The notes beneath the pieces are model-generated. The model worked only from the letters and a program-made list of their open reading frames with translations. It was not told the origin of the DNA and ran no database searches. 64,000 nucleotides of DNA from Paenibacillus sp. Soil522 (lineage in GTDB: Bacteria > Bacillota > Bacilli > Paenibacillales > Paenibacillaceae), in contig NZ_LMRV01000027.1 of NCBI RefSeq assembly GCF_001428245.1, forward strand, positions 47,487-111,486. The letters run 5' to 3'. The translations under genes and the position numbers were made by a program. Positions 1-8,480 of this stretch are shown in pieces (position 1 is the stretch's first letter; every line of letters starts with the position of its first letter).

Positions 1-2
1 AT

Positions 3-605
3 CCGGGCAAGACGATCATGGCGGGCTTGGAGCCGCTCAGCATGCAGGGCTTCCAGTTCGATTATATTCAGCATGCATCGGAGTGGTCGCGCAGCTGGAT
101 GGATCGGCAGGATGTAATCGTGCTCGCGAAGTCGAACCAAATTTCGGCGTCCGATAAAACGCCATGGCTTACGGAAGAGATTCAGCAGCAGTTCCAGAGC
201 TATGTCGAGCATGGAAAAGGGCTGCTTGTTCTGCATGCAGGCACGGTGGGATACCGGAATGAGCCCGTTTTCTTCGGGCTGGCAGGCGGTGTGTTTCAGC
301 ATCATCCGGAGTCTTGTCCGGTTACAATGGCTTTTACAGACAAGGCGGTATTCGGCAGCCCGGCTGCGGAAGACTTTACTGTACACGATGAGCACTATCA
401 TGTGGAGGTCATTGAAGAGCGCATTCAAGTATTTATGACCTCGGTGTCGGAGCATGGTACGCAGCCGGCGGGCTGGTTAAGGGAGCAAGGGGAAGGCCGG
501 GTATGCGTGCTCACGCCAGGGCACTTCCTTTCGGTGCTGCAGCAGCCGGAATATATGGCCGCGATAGGGCAAGCTCTTCAATGGTGCGGCGGAGGCAGTA
601 GCTAG
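3..605 (+). CDS. ThuA-like domain protein, 5' end outside the window
   Basis: The frame is open to the left edge of the window, so the true start lies upstream; about 200 residues are visible. The pattern (LLVLHAG, then a paired HDEHYHVEV segment, then GRVCVLTPGH) is that of the ThuA/trehalose-utilisation family, which has a glutamine-amidotransferase-like fold and is usually linked to Gfo/Idh/MocA sugar oxidoreductases. The exact substrate is not known for most members. It is followed at once by the remains of such an oxidoreductase, and a second ThuA/Gfo pair lies at 6432-8283, so this looks like a related sugar-modifying pair. Cytosolic, since no signal is seen in the visible part. Confidence 0.75.
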   Translation, partial: PGKTIMAGLEPLSMQGFQFDYIQHASEWSRSWMDRQDVIVLAKSNQISASDKTPWLTEEIQQQFQSYVEHGKGLLVLHAGTVGYRNEPVFFGLAGGVFQHHPESCPVTMAFTDKAVFGSPAAEDFTVHDEHYHVEVIEERIQVFMTSVSEHGTQPAGWLREQGEGRVCVLTPGHFLSVLQQPEYMAAIGQALQWCGGGSS

Positions 606-1168
606 AATCGGTAATCTGCCGGAGGGTGTTGAAAGCGGATTTTGGCTTTGATATCGGCTGGGTGCCGGAGAGCCGCCTTCTTGATCCGCAGCTCGGCGGC
701 GGAGCGCTTCTTGATGCCGGTATTTATCCGGTTTCCTTTGCTTCTATGATATTTGGCGGCGCACCGGCAAATATTATGAGCAGCGCCCGAATTGGCGAGA
801 CAGGCGTAGATGAACAGTTCTCGCTGTTGTTCGAATATGAGGGCGGACGGACCGCAGCGTTAAACGGAGCGGTTCAGCTTGGAATGGTTAATGATGCTTA
901 TATTTATGGTACAAAAGGATACATTCATATACCAAACTTTTTGTTCGGCAAATCGGCCACGCTTCACGCAAAGGACGCGGAGCCTGAATCGATCGTCGAT
1001 GACCGTCAATTCGCGGGCTATGCATTCGAAGCGGAGGAAGCGATGAACGCACTGCGCGAGGGCAGACTCGAAAGCTCTGTTATTCCATTGGATGAGACGC
1101 TGGCTATCATGAACACGTTAGATACGATCAGGAAGCAGTGGGGCTTACGCTATCCATCCGACGTTTAG
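605..1168 (+). pseudogene. Gfo/Idh/MocA oxidoreductase, N-terminal half missing
   Basis: The translated frame matches only the C-terminal substrate-binding half of a Gfo/Idh/MocA sugar dehydrogenase (PESRLLDPQLGGGALLDAG, then IYGTKGYIHIP, then the helical end). The N-terminal Rossmann NAD(P)-binding domain of about 125 residues, with its GxGxxG motif and EKP catalytic lysine, is absent. The homology begins in mid-fold at VLKADFGF, directly after the stop of the ThuA-like gene, with no room for the missing part. This indicates an internal deletion. A GTG at 626 could start a 180-residue product, but it could not bind cofactor. An intact paralogue is at 6432-7502. Confidence 0.75.
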
Positions 1169-1236
1169 AAGCCAAAAGGCAGGCGAGAAGAGGAGCAGGC
1201 TGCCTAAGCGTCCTGCTCCTCTTGTTGTGTATCATA

Positions 1237-1866
1237 TTATTGTGCTTTAACGGCTTGCAGCCATGCGTTAGCGATGAGTGCGGCACCGGCAGGCGACGGG
1301 TGAACGCCATCGGGAGCCCAATATGCGGGACCCGTCTGGGCGGCAGCCTGAGCGAATAAGCCGTCGAGCGGTACGTACAAGGCTTTGAACTCTCCGGCGA
1401 GCTCGCGAACCGCTTGAATTTTCGGATCGAGATCCTCCCGCCATTGCTTCTGGCTCTCGTTAACAGGCAGCACGAAGGGCTCGACTAGAATGAGGTTTGC
1501 ATTCAGCCGCTCCTTCGCCCGTTTAATCAGTCTTTGATATGTAGCGTAGTACTCGCCTGCACTCATCGGATTATTGTTGTCATAACGCCGCCAAGTGTCG
1601 TTAACGCCAACGTAGATAGACAGCCAAGTAGGCTTCAAAGCGAGACAGTCCTCTTCCCATCTCCGTTCCAGGTCGACGACGCGGTCGCCCGATATGCCTC
1701 TATTCAGGAAGGTGGCTTGCTTGCCTGGATATTTGCTCGTAAACAGAGATGTTACAAGGTTTGCATAGCCCGATCCGAGGTTTTCCCCGTCATTTCGGTT
1801 GCGGTTGGCATCGGTAATGCTGTCGCCTTGAAACAGAACAACTGCGTTTTGCTCGATTAATGTCAT
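1237..1866 (-). CDS. SGNH/GDSL-type esterase or lipase
   Basis: A 209-residue protein with the four SGNH blocks in order: GDSI with nucleophile Ser16, a Gly block (NRGISG), GVND with the oxyanion Asn, and DGVHP with Asp186 and His189 of the catalytic triad. Length is typical of the small cytosolic rhamnogalacturonan-acetylesterase-like members. No signal peptide is seen, so it probably deacetylates imported sugars or oligosaccharides; the substrate is inferred, not shown. It is transcribed toward the ThuA/Gfo remnants and ends close to them, with no partner gene on its own strand. Confidence 0.88.
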   Translation of the reverse strand: MTLIEQNAVVLFQGDSITDANRNRNDGENLGSGYANLVTSLFTSKYPGKQATFLNRGISGDRVVDLERRWEEDCLALKPTWLSIYVGVNDTWRRYDNNNPMSAGEYYATYQRLIKRAKERLNANLILVEPFVLPVNESQKQWREDLDPKIQAVRELAGEFKALYVPLDGLFAQAAAQTGPAYWAPDGVHPSPAGAALIANAWLQAVKAQ

Positions 1867-2329
1867 CCGTTAAACCTCCGATCATTTCTAATAATGGTCT
1901 TCATAAAATAAAGTATCATAAATAAGCTGTAGCGGTACAGCAGGAAAGCTGCCGAAGGGCTGACTAGGTGAGTAAAAAATAGGAAACATTAAATTTTGAA
2001 GTTTCTCTTTTAATTTGTTGCTTTTTGCTATTTAATAGAAGATAGAGGAATGTACGGAAGGAGAGGTGGAATGGGAGATAAACAATTCCAAGGCTGCCGT
2101 CTTCAGAAGCTGCTGCGTGTATGGTATGATTACCTGTAACAGCTGCCGCTCCTACGACTACGAGATGATTTGAATGCGCTTACGATCTACAGGATGGCGA
2201 ATAGGATGAAAATGGCGATAAATTGCGTCGATTATTGAGGGAATATTCTAAAAACTTAGCAATATATTTAAACGATGAATCTGCTAGATAATATTCTTGC
2301 TCTATGATCGAACTAAGGGAGTGATGGGC
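1867..2329. other. Gene-free stretch of about 460 bp
   Basis: No coding frame with family resemblance or a good ribosome site was found. It must hold the promoter of the SGNH gene (minus strand) and of the small gene at 2330. The left part is AT-rich and contains a short stretch (1905-1918) that recurs exactly at 55310-55323; the meaning of that match is unknown. Confidence 0.5.
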
Positions 2330-2524
2330 ATGACCTCTTCTTACTTCAATGAATGGCTGGATGAATATAATGATTACAGAAGATTGTATATGCTTTTTGG
2401 CGATGAGTACTATCTGGAGCAGGCTGAAGAAGCGTTAAATTCCTTAAAGGCTTTCGTATTGCGGGCAGAACGCTATAAAAGTATAGTTTGGAAAATCATG
2501 AGCGATTCGATTCATGCCTATTGA
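2330..2524 (+). CDS. Small hypothetical protein, 64 residues
   Basis: I do not recognise the family. The ATG at 2330 is preferred because an AAGGGAG ribosome site ends 8 bases upstream; the ATG at 2324 is too close to it. The product is rich in Tyr, Glu and Leu and looks like two or three amphipathic helices (NEWLDEYNDYRRLY, then QAEEALNSLKAFVLRAERYK). It has no signal peptide or membrane segment. It is probably a small cytosolic helical protein. Confidence 0.5.
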   Translation: MTSSYFNEWLDEYNDYRRLYMLFGDEYYLEQAEEALNSLKAFVLRAERYKSIVWKIMSDSIHAY

Positions 2525-2594
2525 GAAGCGGCAGGCTGCGACAGGCAATTCTTGTAAAGGGCTCTAATCGGAATGAAAATATGATCATTTGAAC

Positions 2595-2642
2595 GGAACC
2601 GAAATAGCTGGCGGCAGCAGCCCCGCGATCTCGGTTCTTTTG
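2595..2642 (+). terminator. Possible terminator of the small gene at 2330
   Basis: Arms GAACCGA (2596-2602) and TCGGTTC (2631-2637) are inverted repeats, with further GC pairing inside the loop and a short T run after. The short T tract makes this a moderate call. Confidence 0.4.
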
Positions 2643-2670
2643 CTTGCAGACGTGTTGGATGCAGAAATAG

Positions 2671-2679
2671 TGGTATAAT
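2671..2679 (+). promoter_or_regulatory. Extended -10 promoter element (TGGTATAAT)
   Basis: A perfect TATAAT at 2674-2679 is preceded by TG one base away, giving an extended -10. No good -35 is present, which is normal for this class. It lies about 105 bases before the Lys/Gly-rich gene at 2787. Confidence 0.45.
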
Positions 2680-2786
2680 GACTAATAATGATAACGAGGA
2701 ACAAGGATCTGTATAGATGCTGCTGCTGCATTTCATGTAAATGTGCAACAGGTAACTCGACATAGAAAGCATAATGGAGTGATGAT

Positions 2787-3041
2787 ATGAGTAGTGCTAA
2801 GGGTAAGGGCGGAACCGGAAGAGGAACGGACAAGAAGGGCTGGAACCGCTGGCAAGCAGGGGAAAAAAAGAAGTTAGCGAAAAAGGTGTTTGGCAAAAAT
2901 AAAGGCGCTAAAGGAGCCGAAGGCGAAAAAGGCGAAACCGCTTCTAAAAGCACGGCCAACGCTAGAAGCGCAAACATGCCTAAGGGCAGCACCGCATTTA
3001 AAGGCGGCAGCGCGGCTAAAGGCAGAAATACGGTGAAATAG
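2787..3041 (+). CDS. Small very basic Lys/Gly/Ala-rich protein
   Basis: An 84-residue product made almost only of Lys, Gly, Ala, Ser, Asn and Arg, with one WNRW segment near residue 20, a run of lysines around residues 27-33, and degenerate KGG/KGA repeats to the end. It is probably unstructured and strongly positive, like nucleic-acid-binding or spore-core small proteins, but no family can be named. The ATG at 2787 has a GGAG site 7 bases upstream, an extended -10 promoter about 105 bases upstream and a terminator-like hairpin after it, which supports a genuine single-gene unit. Confidence 0.6.
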   Translation: MSSAKGKGGTGRGTDKKGWNRWQAGEKKKLAKKVFGKNKGAKGAEGEKGETASKSTANARSANMPKGSTAFKGGSAAKGRNTVK

Positions 3042-3055
3042 GCTGAAAGTCAAGG

Positions 3056-3122
3056 ACCGCCGGAGAGAGTAAACAGGATCGGCCGCGACTTCACTGCAAC
3101 GTGGGGCTAGCGGTTTTTTTTA
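3056..3122 (+). terminator. Terminator-like structure after the Lys/Gly-rich gene
   Basis: ACCGC (3056-3060) pairs with GCGGT (3110-3114), directly followed by eight T residues. The loop is long and contains smaller GC hairpins, so efficiency is uncertain. Confidence 0.45.
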
Positions 3123-3215
3123 TTCTTGAAGATCCTCCATACGGACGGTCTATGCAGCGATTGAAATCATTCGTATAATCTGATGAGACAAAAGCTTAAT
3201 GCAGAGGTGAGACAG

Positions 3216-3773
3216 GTGGAAGTAAAATTTTGTATGGCATGCGGTCATGAGCTGGAATCTCGCAGCGTTGACGGGACGATGAGAATGGCTTGTACGAGCT
3301 GCAGCTTTATTCATTGGGGCAGCTACAGTATTGGAGTCGGAGCGCTGGTCGTTAAAGAAGATAAAATTCTGCTCGTCCGCAGGGCACAGGAGCCTGGAAA
3401 AGGCAAATGGACCAATCCGGGCGGATACATTGAGCAGCTGGAAGCGATTCAAGACACCGTTCAAAGAGAAGTGATGGAGGAGTGCGGCGTACAAGCCATC
3501 GTCAAAAGCGTCGTCGCATTACGCGATCAGCCGAGGAGTATACATAATCTTTACGTCGCGTTTGAGATGGAATATGTAAGCGGCGAGCCAGCTCCGGATA
3601 ATGTGGAGGTTGACGCTGCCGGCTTCTTTACGTTGCAGGAGCTGAAGTCGATGGACGTTGCCAGCTTTACGCAATGGCTTGTCGACGTTGCGTTCCATGG
3701 CCGCTCGCAGGGCCTCAGGGCGGATAGTGAGCCTGTCGTTCCGCTGAACGGCTACGGACTGTTCCGTACATAA
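3216..3773 (+). CDS. Nudix hydrolase with N-terminal zinc ribbon
   Basis: Counting from the GTG at 3216 (AGAGGTGA ribosome site 5 bases upstream), the product has 185 residues. Residues 6-29 form a zinc ribbon (CMAC and CTSC), as in NudC-like and ADP-ribose/NADH pyrophosphatase-like enzymes. Residues 70-92 match the Nudix box G-x5-E-x7-REVxEExGV exactly, including the metal-binding glutamates. It should hydrolyse a nucleoside diphosphate linked to another group (X-NDP) in the cytosol; the substrate cannot be told from sequence. An upstream ATG at 3183 in the same frame lacks a ribosome site. It stands alone and converges with the transporter gene at 3815. Confidence 0.85.
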   Translation: MEVKFCMACGHELESRSVDGTMRMACTSCSFIHWGSYSIGVGALVVKEDKILLVRRAQEPGKGKWTNPGGYIEQLEAIQDTVQREVMEECGVQAIVKSVVALRDQPRSIHNLYVAFEMEYVSGEPAPDNVEVDAAGFFTLQELKSMDVASFTQWLVDVAFHGRSQGLRADSEPVVPLNGYGLFRT

Positions 3774-3783
3774 AATAACATGC

Positions 3784-3812
3784 GGCCTTCCTTACGGAAG
3801 GTCTCTTTTATA
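3784..3812 (+). terminator. Terminator between convergent Nudix and ArsB/NhaD-type genes
   Basis: Stem CCTTCC (3786-3791) with GGAAGG (3796-3801), a four-base loop, extended by flanking pairs, then a T-rich tail. It lies between two convergent stop codons; on the minus strand an A-rich stretch gives a weaker signal. Confidence 0.6.
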
Positions 3813-3814
3813 TT

Positions 3815-5146
3815 TTAAAAAAACCAGGAAACCCAAAAGGACAATAGAACGAGCGTGAAAATGACGGTAATCGGAATGACGATTGAGGTTACCTTCAAAT
3901 ATTGGCTCCAGCTGATACGGACTCCTGCCTTCTGCACGATATGCATCCACATGAGCGTAGCCAGCGTGCCGATCGGCAACAGGAGAGAGCCGATGTCGCT
4001 GCCTATGACACTAGCTAAATATGCAATTTTTAGCGTCATAGGGTCGAGACCCATGTTCGTTAAAGTGAGCGTGCCGACCATTAAAGCGGGATGATTATTA
4101 AATAAATTAGACAGCACGCTTAACAATACGCCCATTAGGACGCTTGCATGGAGCAGGCTTCCCGAGACGATAGGCTGCAGCAGCTGAATCAGCCATTCCG
4201 TTAGTCCGATATTGTTAAGGCCGTAGATGATAATATACATGCTGAAGGCGAAAATAAGAATATACCACGGCGTTTTTTTGAGCAGGTCGGCAGGCGGAAT
4301 TTTTAAGTGGATCCATCGCCAGCCGAGAAGCAGAGCGGATCCGATGACAGCCGTAACGGCGACGGAAAACTGGATATACGATGCGGCAAACAAGCTCAAG
4401 CGGACGCAAAATATGAAAATAATAATATTGCGCATGAAGCGATTGCGGTTTTCTTGCGGTTCGTTTTGCTGGAGCGGATGACTTCCCGGCATGAGGCCCC
4501 ATTTGGAAGCAGGCGGCAGTTCTTTCGGAAGCGTACGATAAAAGACAGCGAATAGAAGAAGAGTCAATAGAACAAGTCCAAGCGATGCGGGAACGAACAT
4601 CATGGCGGTATACATATAGAGATTCATATGAACGATTTTTAAAGAGATTAAATTGACGATGTTGCTTACGCCGATCGGGGCGCTGGCTGCCGTTGCGATT
4701 AAGGCTCCGGACAGCAGATAAGGTATTTTCTGATGGTTTTTAAGACCCATATTTTGCATCAGCATCAGCAGTATAGGTGTAGTAATTAGGATGCTTCCAT
4801 CATTATTTACGAACAGTGTCATGAGAAAACAAAACAAATTGGTTAGCCAAAAGAGGCGAATGCCGGAGCCGCGGGCTTTTTTGATGAGCAACTCGGCCGC
4901 CCAATAGAAGAATCCGAAGCTTTCTAATACAATGGCCATGACGATAGTGGCTATAATGGTAACCGCGGCTCCGCTTATCGTTGCGGTGATTTGACCGAGG
5001 TCGGTAAGCGAAACGCTCCCGCTGAGGAGAACGATCAAAGCGCCGATCGTTGCGGGTATTGCTTCATTGATATGCGGGCGCCAAAAGATGAAGCCGATCG
5101 TGAACAGGAACGCGGAAATTGTCATAATGATCATTAAATCATTCAT
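3815..5146 (-). CDS. ArsB/NhaD-family membrane transporter
   Basis: A 443-residue integral membrane protein with about 11 hydrophobic segments and the ion-transporter-superfamily pattern (FVNNDGSILITTPI around residue 115, and a second inverted NNHPALM segment near residue 350). These paired NN-motifs are typical of ArsB/NhaD/citrate-type carriers. Likely substrate is arsenite or another anion or cation exchanged with protons; no arsR, arsC or arsA neighbour is present, so an arsenic role is only a family inference. A good GGAGG-like site is not adjacent to the ATG at 5146; AGAGGT is the best candidate. Single-gene unit. Confidence 0.75.
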   Translation of the reverse strand: MNDLMIIMTISAFLFTIGFIFWRPHINEAIPATIGALIVLLSGSVSLTDLGQITATISGAAVTIIATIVMAIVLESFGFFYWAAELLIKKARGSGIRLFWLTNLFCFLMTLFVNNDGSILITTPILLMLMQNMGLKNHQKIPYLLSGALIATAASAPIGVSNIVNLISLKIVHMNLYMYTAMMFVPASLGLVLLTLLLFAVFYRTLPKELPPASKWGLMPGSHPLQQNEPQENRNRFMRNIIIFIFCVRLSLFAASYIQFSVAVTAVIGSALLLGWRWIHLKIPPADLLKKTPWYILIFAFSMYIIIYGLNNIGLTEWLIQLLQPIVSGSLLHASVLMGVLLSVLSNLFNNHPALMVGTLTLTNMGLDPMTLKIAYLASVIGSDIGSLLLPIGTLATLMWMHIVQKAGVRISWSQYLKVTSIVIPITVIFTLVLLSFWVSWFF

Positions 5147-5242
5147 GTATTAACCTCTTTTCAAGGATGCGGTTTCCTTCGTTGCAGGAAATAAGCTCCT
5201 CCTTTCTCTCAGATGTAACAGCAGCTTGTATTGTAAGTATAC

Positions 5243-5264
5243 GTACGAGACAGATCGTTCGTAC
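5243..5264. promoter_or_regulatory. Inverted repeat upstream of the ArsB/NhaD-type gene
   Basis: GTACGA (5243-5248) and TCGTAC (5259-5264) form an inverted repeat with a 10-base spacer, about 100 bases before the minus-strand start codon at 5146. The size and spacing resemble a dimeric repressor operator. Which regulator would bind is unknown; no TetR or ArsR gene is adjacent. Confidence 0.35.
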
Positions 5265-5358
5265 TGGTCAATATCCCTATCTCTAGTAAAATCTGCTAGT
5301 ATCAATTGGTGATGAATGTCCCCTCATGATAGATATCAACAAGGGAATATCACCCATA

Positions 5359-5396
5359 GAAAAACCTCCGAACGTGATCCGTCAGGAGGTTTTTTA
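5359..5396 (-). terminator. Rho-independent terminator of the AraC-type gene
   Basis: A near-perfect stem (AAAAACCTCC paired with GGAGGTTTTT) overlaps the stop codon of the minus-strand regulator at 5394. The U run is present for both strands, so it may act bidirectionally. Confidence 0.8.
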
Positions 5397-6308
5397 CTCA
5401 TTTTTTCGTATGCCCTTAAAATACTGCGTGGGGGAAAGGCCGACATATTTCTTGAATACTTTACTGAAGTGATACGGGTCGTTAAGGCCGATTAAATAGC
5501 CGATTTCGCCTATGCCGAGAGAAGTCGTCTCGATTAATTCCTTTGCTTGATTGATGCGGACCGTATTGATGTACCGGCTTATCGATTGGCCGGTTACGAG
5601 CTTGAAGGCGCGATTCATGTAATCGTAGTTGCTCTCGAATGCGAGCTCAATGTCGCTGCCGGATATTTTCTTTTGGTAGTTCTGATGAATGTAATCGAGC
5701 AGGGCATTAACCTTCACAAATGACTTGGAGGGAAAGCGGTCTTTGCGCCTCAGATCGTCCATAAAGTTTTCACGTGACAGCTCGATGAGCAGCTGCATAA
5801 ATCTTAAAGCAGTTAGGCTTCGATTGTAATGCCTGCGCTTATAGAGCTGCAGCATTTCATTTAGGTCATGCAGCGCGAGGCTAAACCTTGTTTTATCAGA
5901 AATCGTATGGAATTTGGGAAAGCAGCAGATGTATGGATTTATACCGTTAATGGCAGGCTTATGCGGGATAAACGGAGATTGCTCATGCTCCACGATAAAA
6001 TAGTTGGCAAGAGCAAGCATATCATCGACTTTGATCGATTTGATATCCGGGTGCTCGAAATGAATATAGTAGTAATCGCAAACATGCTTTTGCGTACCTT
6101 CATGGGTCAAATTAGGTTCAAGAATAAGCATGTCGCCCTTCCTCAGCACATAATGGTTGTCCGCCTCTTTGAGATGCAGCTCGCCGCTTCGGATAAAATA
6201 GAGCACATACTCGTTAATATTCCGCTTGAAATGAATCCATGGGCTCTTGTAGGCAACAAACCCCATAATTTTGATGCGGGGAACCAAATCCACGTTAATA
6301 GCCAGCAA
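5394..6308 (-). CDS. AraC-family transcription regulator with cupin sensor domain
   Basis: 304 residues. The N-terminal half is a cupin-like sugar-sensing domain (YVLRKGDMLILEPN, YYIHFEHPD), and the last ~100 residues hold two helix-turn-helix units with the AraC signature (IGEIGYLIGLNDPYHFSKVFKKYVGLSPTQY). The start is a TTG at 6308 preceded by AAGGGGGG 8 bases upstream. It is divergent from the Gfo/ThuA operon at 6432 and is most likely its regulator; a long inverted repeat in the shared intergenic region would be the operator. Effector is probably a sugar or sugar derivative. Confidence 0.88.
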   Translation of the reverse strand: MLAINVDLVPRIKIMGFVAYKSPWIHFKRNINEYVLYFIRSGELHLKEADNHYVLRKGDMLILEPNLTHEGTQKHVCDYYYIHFEHPDIKSIKVDDMLALANYFIVEHEQSPFIPHKPAINGINPYICCFPKFHTISDKTRFSLALHDLNEMLQLYKRRHYNRSLTALRFMQLLIELSRENFMDDLRRKDRFPSKSFVKVNALLDYIHQNYQKKISGSDIELAFESNYDYMNRAFKLVTGQSISRYINTVRINQAKELIETTSLGIGEIGYLIGLNDPYHFSKVFKKYVGLSPTQYFKGIRKNE

Positions 6309-6333
6309 TCCAAATTCCCCCCTTAGCTATATA

Positions 6334-6424
6334 AAAGTCGCTTTTGTACAAACAGAGTCTCCATCTGACATTCCCGTTTATTTTAACACAAACTATACTG
6401 GGTTTGTAATTAAAGCGACTTTAA
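6334..6424. promoter_or_regulatory. Divergent promoter region with inverted AAAGTCGCTTT sites
   Basis: AAAGTCGCTTT (6334-6344) and its reverse complement AAAGCGACTTT (6412-6422) face each other about 70 bases apart, and the similarity continues into flanking ACAAAC / GTTTGT, giving two long half-sites. A TATACT -10 (6394-6399) with a poor -35 lies between them and points at the oxidoreductase operon. This is the layout of an AraC-family protein binding two sites around divergent promoters. Confidence 0.6.
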
Positions 6425-6431
6425 GGATGGG

Positions 6432-7502
6432 ATGATGCATATGAAAAAGCTGAAAATCGGCGTTATCGGACTTGGCGGCATCGCGAACTTTCATATCGAA
6501 GGGATATTGGCAAGCGGCAGCGCAGAAGTATGGTCGATTTGCGACTGCAATGAAGAAGCGCTTTTGGCCAAAGGAGAGGAACTGAACGTTCCTCCGGAAC
6601 GCAGGTACGTAAATCATTTGGACATGTTAAAGGATTCGGAGGTGGACGCCGTTACGATCGGCACGCCGAACATTAATCATTTTACAATCGCATATGACGC
6701 CATTAAGCATCGCAAGCCGTTTGCGCTGGAGAAGCCGATCGCGCTTGATGCAAAGGAAGCGGAAATTCTTCGGCTGGCATTAGGTTCAGATCCGCTTCCG
6801 CATATGGTTTGCTTCACCTATCGGTATAAGTCCGCGGTTCGTTATGCGAAGCATCTGCTTGAGCAGGGCGCACTCGGCAAAATCAATCACGTATACAGTC
6901 AATATTTGCAAAGCTGGAGTATCAACGAGGATATTCCGCTCGTGTGGCGATTCCGTAAGGAGCTGTCCGGCTCGGGTGCGCTCGGTGATCTGGGTTCTCA
7001 TATTTTGGATCTTAAACGCTTTCTCGTCGGTGAAACGGTTCGGGTCATCGCGGATGCGGGTACGATCGTGAAGGAGCGCGGCCAGCTAAGCGGCGATGGC
7101 AAGGGCGAGGTTGATGTAGATGACTTCTGCCATGTGCTGGCCCGTTTTGCTGACGGAGCGTCCTCCTCGATGAGCATCTCCCGTTTCGCCTATGGACGCG
7201 GCAATTATCAGCAGATCGAGATTTACGGTACGCAAGGAGCGCTCGTCTACAACCTGGAGGAAGAGGATACCATTCATATCAAGCTTGGCGAGGAGCAGCA
7301 ATTCCGTAAAATAGAAATTCCCGGCTCGTTCGCAGCGAATCAGATGCAGTCCTTTTTCGATTTGCTGAACGGCAAGGGAGACGGTCTCGATGCAACAATC
7401 GAGGATGGCTGCATCAATCAAGTAACGCTCGACGCCATCGTACAGTCCTTCACGGAAGAAAGATGGATTACAATCGGACAGGAGGTTCTCATTCATGGCT
7501 AA
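6432..7502 (+). CDS. Gfo/Idh/MocA-family sugar oxidoreductase
   Basis: 356 residues. The N-terminal Rossmann fold has [12 protein letters not shown] near residue 10 for NAD(P) binding, and the ALEKPIAL segment near residue 100 carries the conserved lysine. The C-terminal half is the alpha/beta substrate domain ([18 protein letters not shown]). It should oxidise or reduce a sugar, inositol or derivative in the cytosol. Several ATGs (6432, 6435, 6441) are possible after the AAGGA site. Its last codons overlap the ThuA-like gene by 8 bases, so the two are co-translated. Expression is likely controlled by the divergent AraC-type protein. Confidence 0.88.
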   Translation: MMHMKKLKIGVIGLGGIANFHIEGILASGSAEVWSICDCNEEALLAKGEELNVPPERRYVNHLDMLKDSEVDAVTIGTPNINHFTIAYDAIKHRKPFALEKPIALDAKEAEILRLALGSDPLPHMVCFTYRYKSAVRYAKHLLEQGALGKINHVYSQYLQSWSINEDIPLVWRFRKELSGSGALGDLGSHILDLKRFLVGETVRVIADAGTIVKERGQLSGDGKGEVDVDDFCHVLARFADGASSSMSISRFAYGRGNYQQIEIYGTQGALVYNLEEEDTIHIKLGEEQQFRKIEIPGSFAANQMQSFFDLLNGKGDGLDATIEDGCINQVTLDAIVQSFTEERWITIGQEVLIHG

Positions 7503-8283
7503 CCTAAAGGTGACCGTATGGAACGAATATCGGCATGAGAAGCAGAATGAGCATGTTGCAAGCATCTATCCCGAAGGCATTCATAACGCGATTGGCAGCT
7601 ATTTGAAAACAGTGGACGGCTTTGAAGTCAGGACGGCGGTCCTTGATGAACCCGAGCACGGCTTAAGCGACGAGGTGCTGCACAATACGGATGTGCTCAT
7701 CTGGTGGGGACATCTCGCCCATGCGGAGGTGCGGGACGACATCGCCCTGAAGGTCCGCGCCCGCGTTATGGAAGGAATGGGACTAATCGTTCTGCATTCC
7801 GGACATGGCTCGAAAATATTTGAGCGCTTGCTTGGCACGAAAACCGGAGATCTCAAATGGCGCGACGATGGCGAGAAGGAGCGGATTTGGGTTATAGAGC
7901 ACGGACATCCGATTGCGGACGGCCTAAATGATTATATTGAAATTCCGAAGGAAGAAATGTACGGCGAGCGCTTTGACATTCCGGCTCCCGATGAGCTGGT
8001 ATTCATCTCGTGGTTCGAGGGCGGGGAAGTGTTCCGGAGCGGCTGCTGCTACCGGAGAGGGAAGGGGAAGCTGTTTTATTTCCGCCCCGGACATGAGACG
8101 TTCCCGATTTATCATCACCCCGATGTTTTGAGAGTGATTGCGAATGGCGTGCGATGGGCGGCTCCCGTCCAAGGCGCCAGTATATCGTTAGGCCGGGTTG
8201 CGCCTCTCGAGCCGATTGGATTGGAAAGTAACATATATACACAAAACGGATATGAACAGGATAGCTTAAAGCGCGTGAAGTAG
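7495..8283 (+). CDS. ThuA-like domain protein
   Basis: 262 residues with the ThuA pattern: [10 protein letters not shown] at the start, [24 protein letters not shown], a central GHPIADGL segment and [16 protein letters not shown] near the end. ThuA proteins are cytosolic with a glutamine-amidotransferase-like fold and act in trehalose, maltose or related disaccharide breakdown; the precise reaction of this one is not known. The GTGs and ATG at 7495 overlap the preceding oxidoreductase, and a strong terminator follows, so these two genes form a closed two-gene operon. Confidence 0.85.
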   Translation: MANLKVTVWNEYRHEKQNEHVASIYPEGIHNAIGSYLKTVDGFEVRTAVLDEPEHGLSDEVLHNTDVLIWWGHLAHAEVRDDIALKVRARVMEGMGLIVLHSGHGSKIFERLLGTKTGDLKWRDDGEKERIWVIEHGHPIADGLNDYIEIPKEEMYGERFDIPAPDELVFISWFEGGEVFRSGCCYRRGKGKLFYFRPGHETFPIYHHPDVLRVIANGVRWAAPVQGASISLGRVAPLEPIGLESNIYTQNGYEQDSLKRVK

Positions 8284-8303
8284 GGATCTAATTACTGTTA
8301 TTT

Positions 8304-8352
8304 AAGGTGCATTATTTTTCTGTTCAAGCAGAAAAATAATGCACCTTTTTTA
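8304..8352 (+). terminator. Strong rho-independent terminator of the Gfo/ThuA operon
   Basis: A 17-base perfect stem (GGTGCATTATTTTTCTG and its complement) with a six-base loop, followed by six T residues. It separates the Gfo/ThuA operon from the ABC-transporter operon. Confidence 0.92.
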
Positions 8353-8406
8353 TTCCAGCCAAACATTTACATTTGGAATGGAGTAAAATGCGACACCTTT
8401 TTCGCA

Positions 8407-8421
8407 ATGAAAACGGTTTCT
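8407..8421 (+). promoter_or_regulatory. Catabolite-responsive element (cre) before the ABC operon
   Basis: ATGAAAACGGTTTCT matches the CcpA box pattern WTGNAANCGNWWNCW at every fixed position. It lies 60-74 bases upstream of the binding-protein start, so glucose repression by CcpA is expected. A second box precedes the large GH66 gene. Confidence 0.65.
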
Positions 8422-8480
8422 TGAATGGTCCGTTCTTAGCATAATAAAGGAGCAGCACAAATAAAAGGAGGGTCAAAGCT

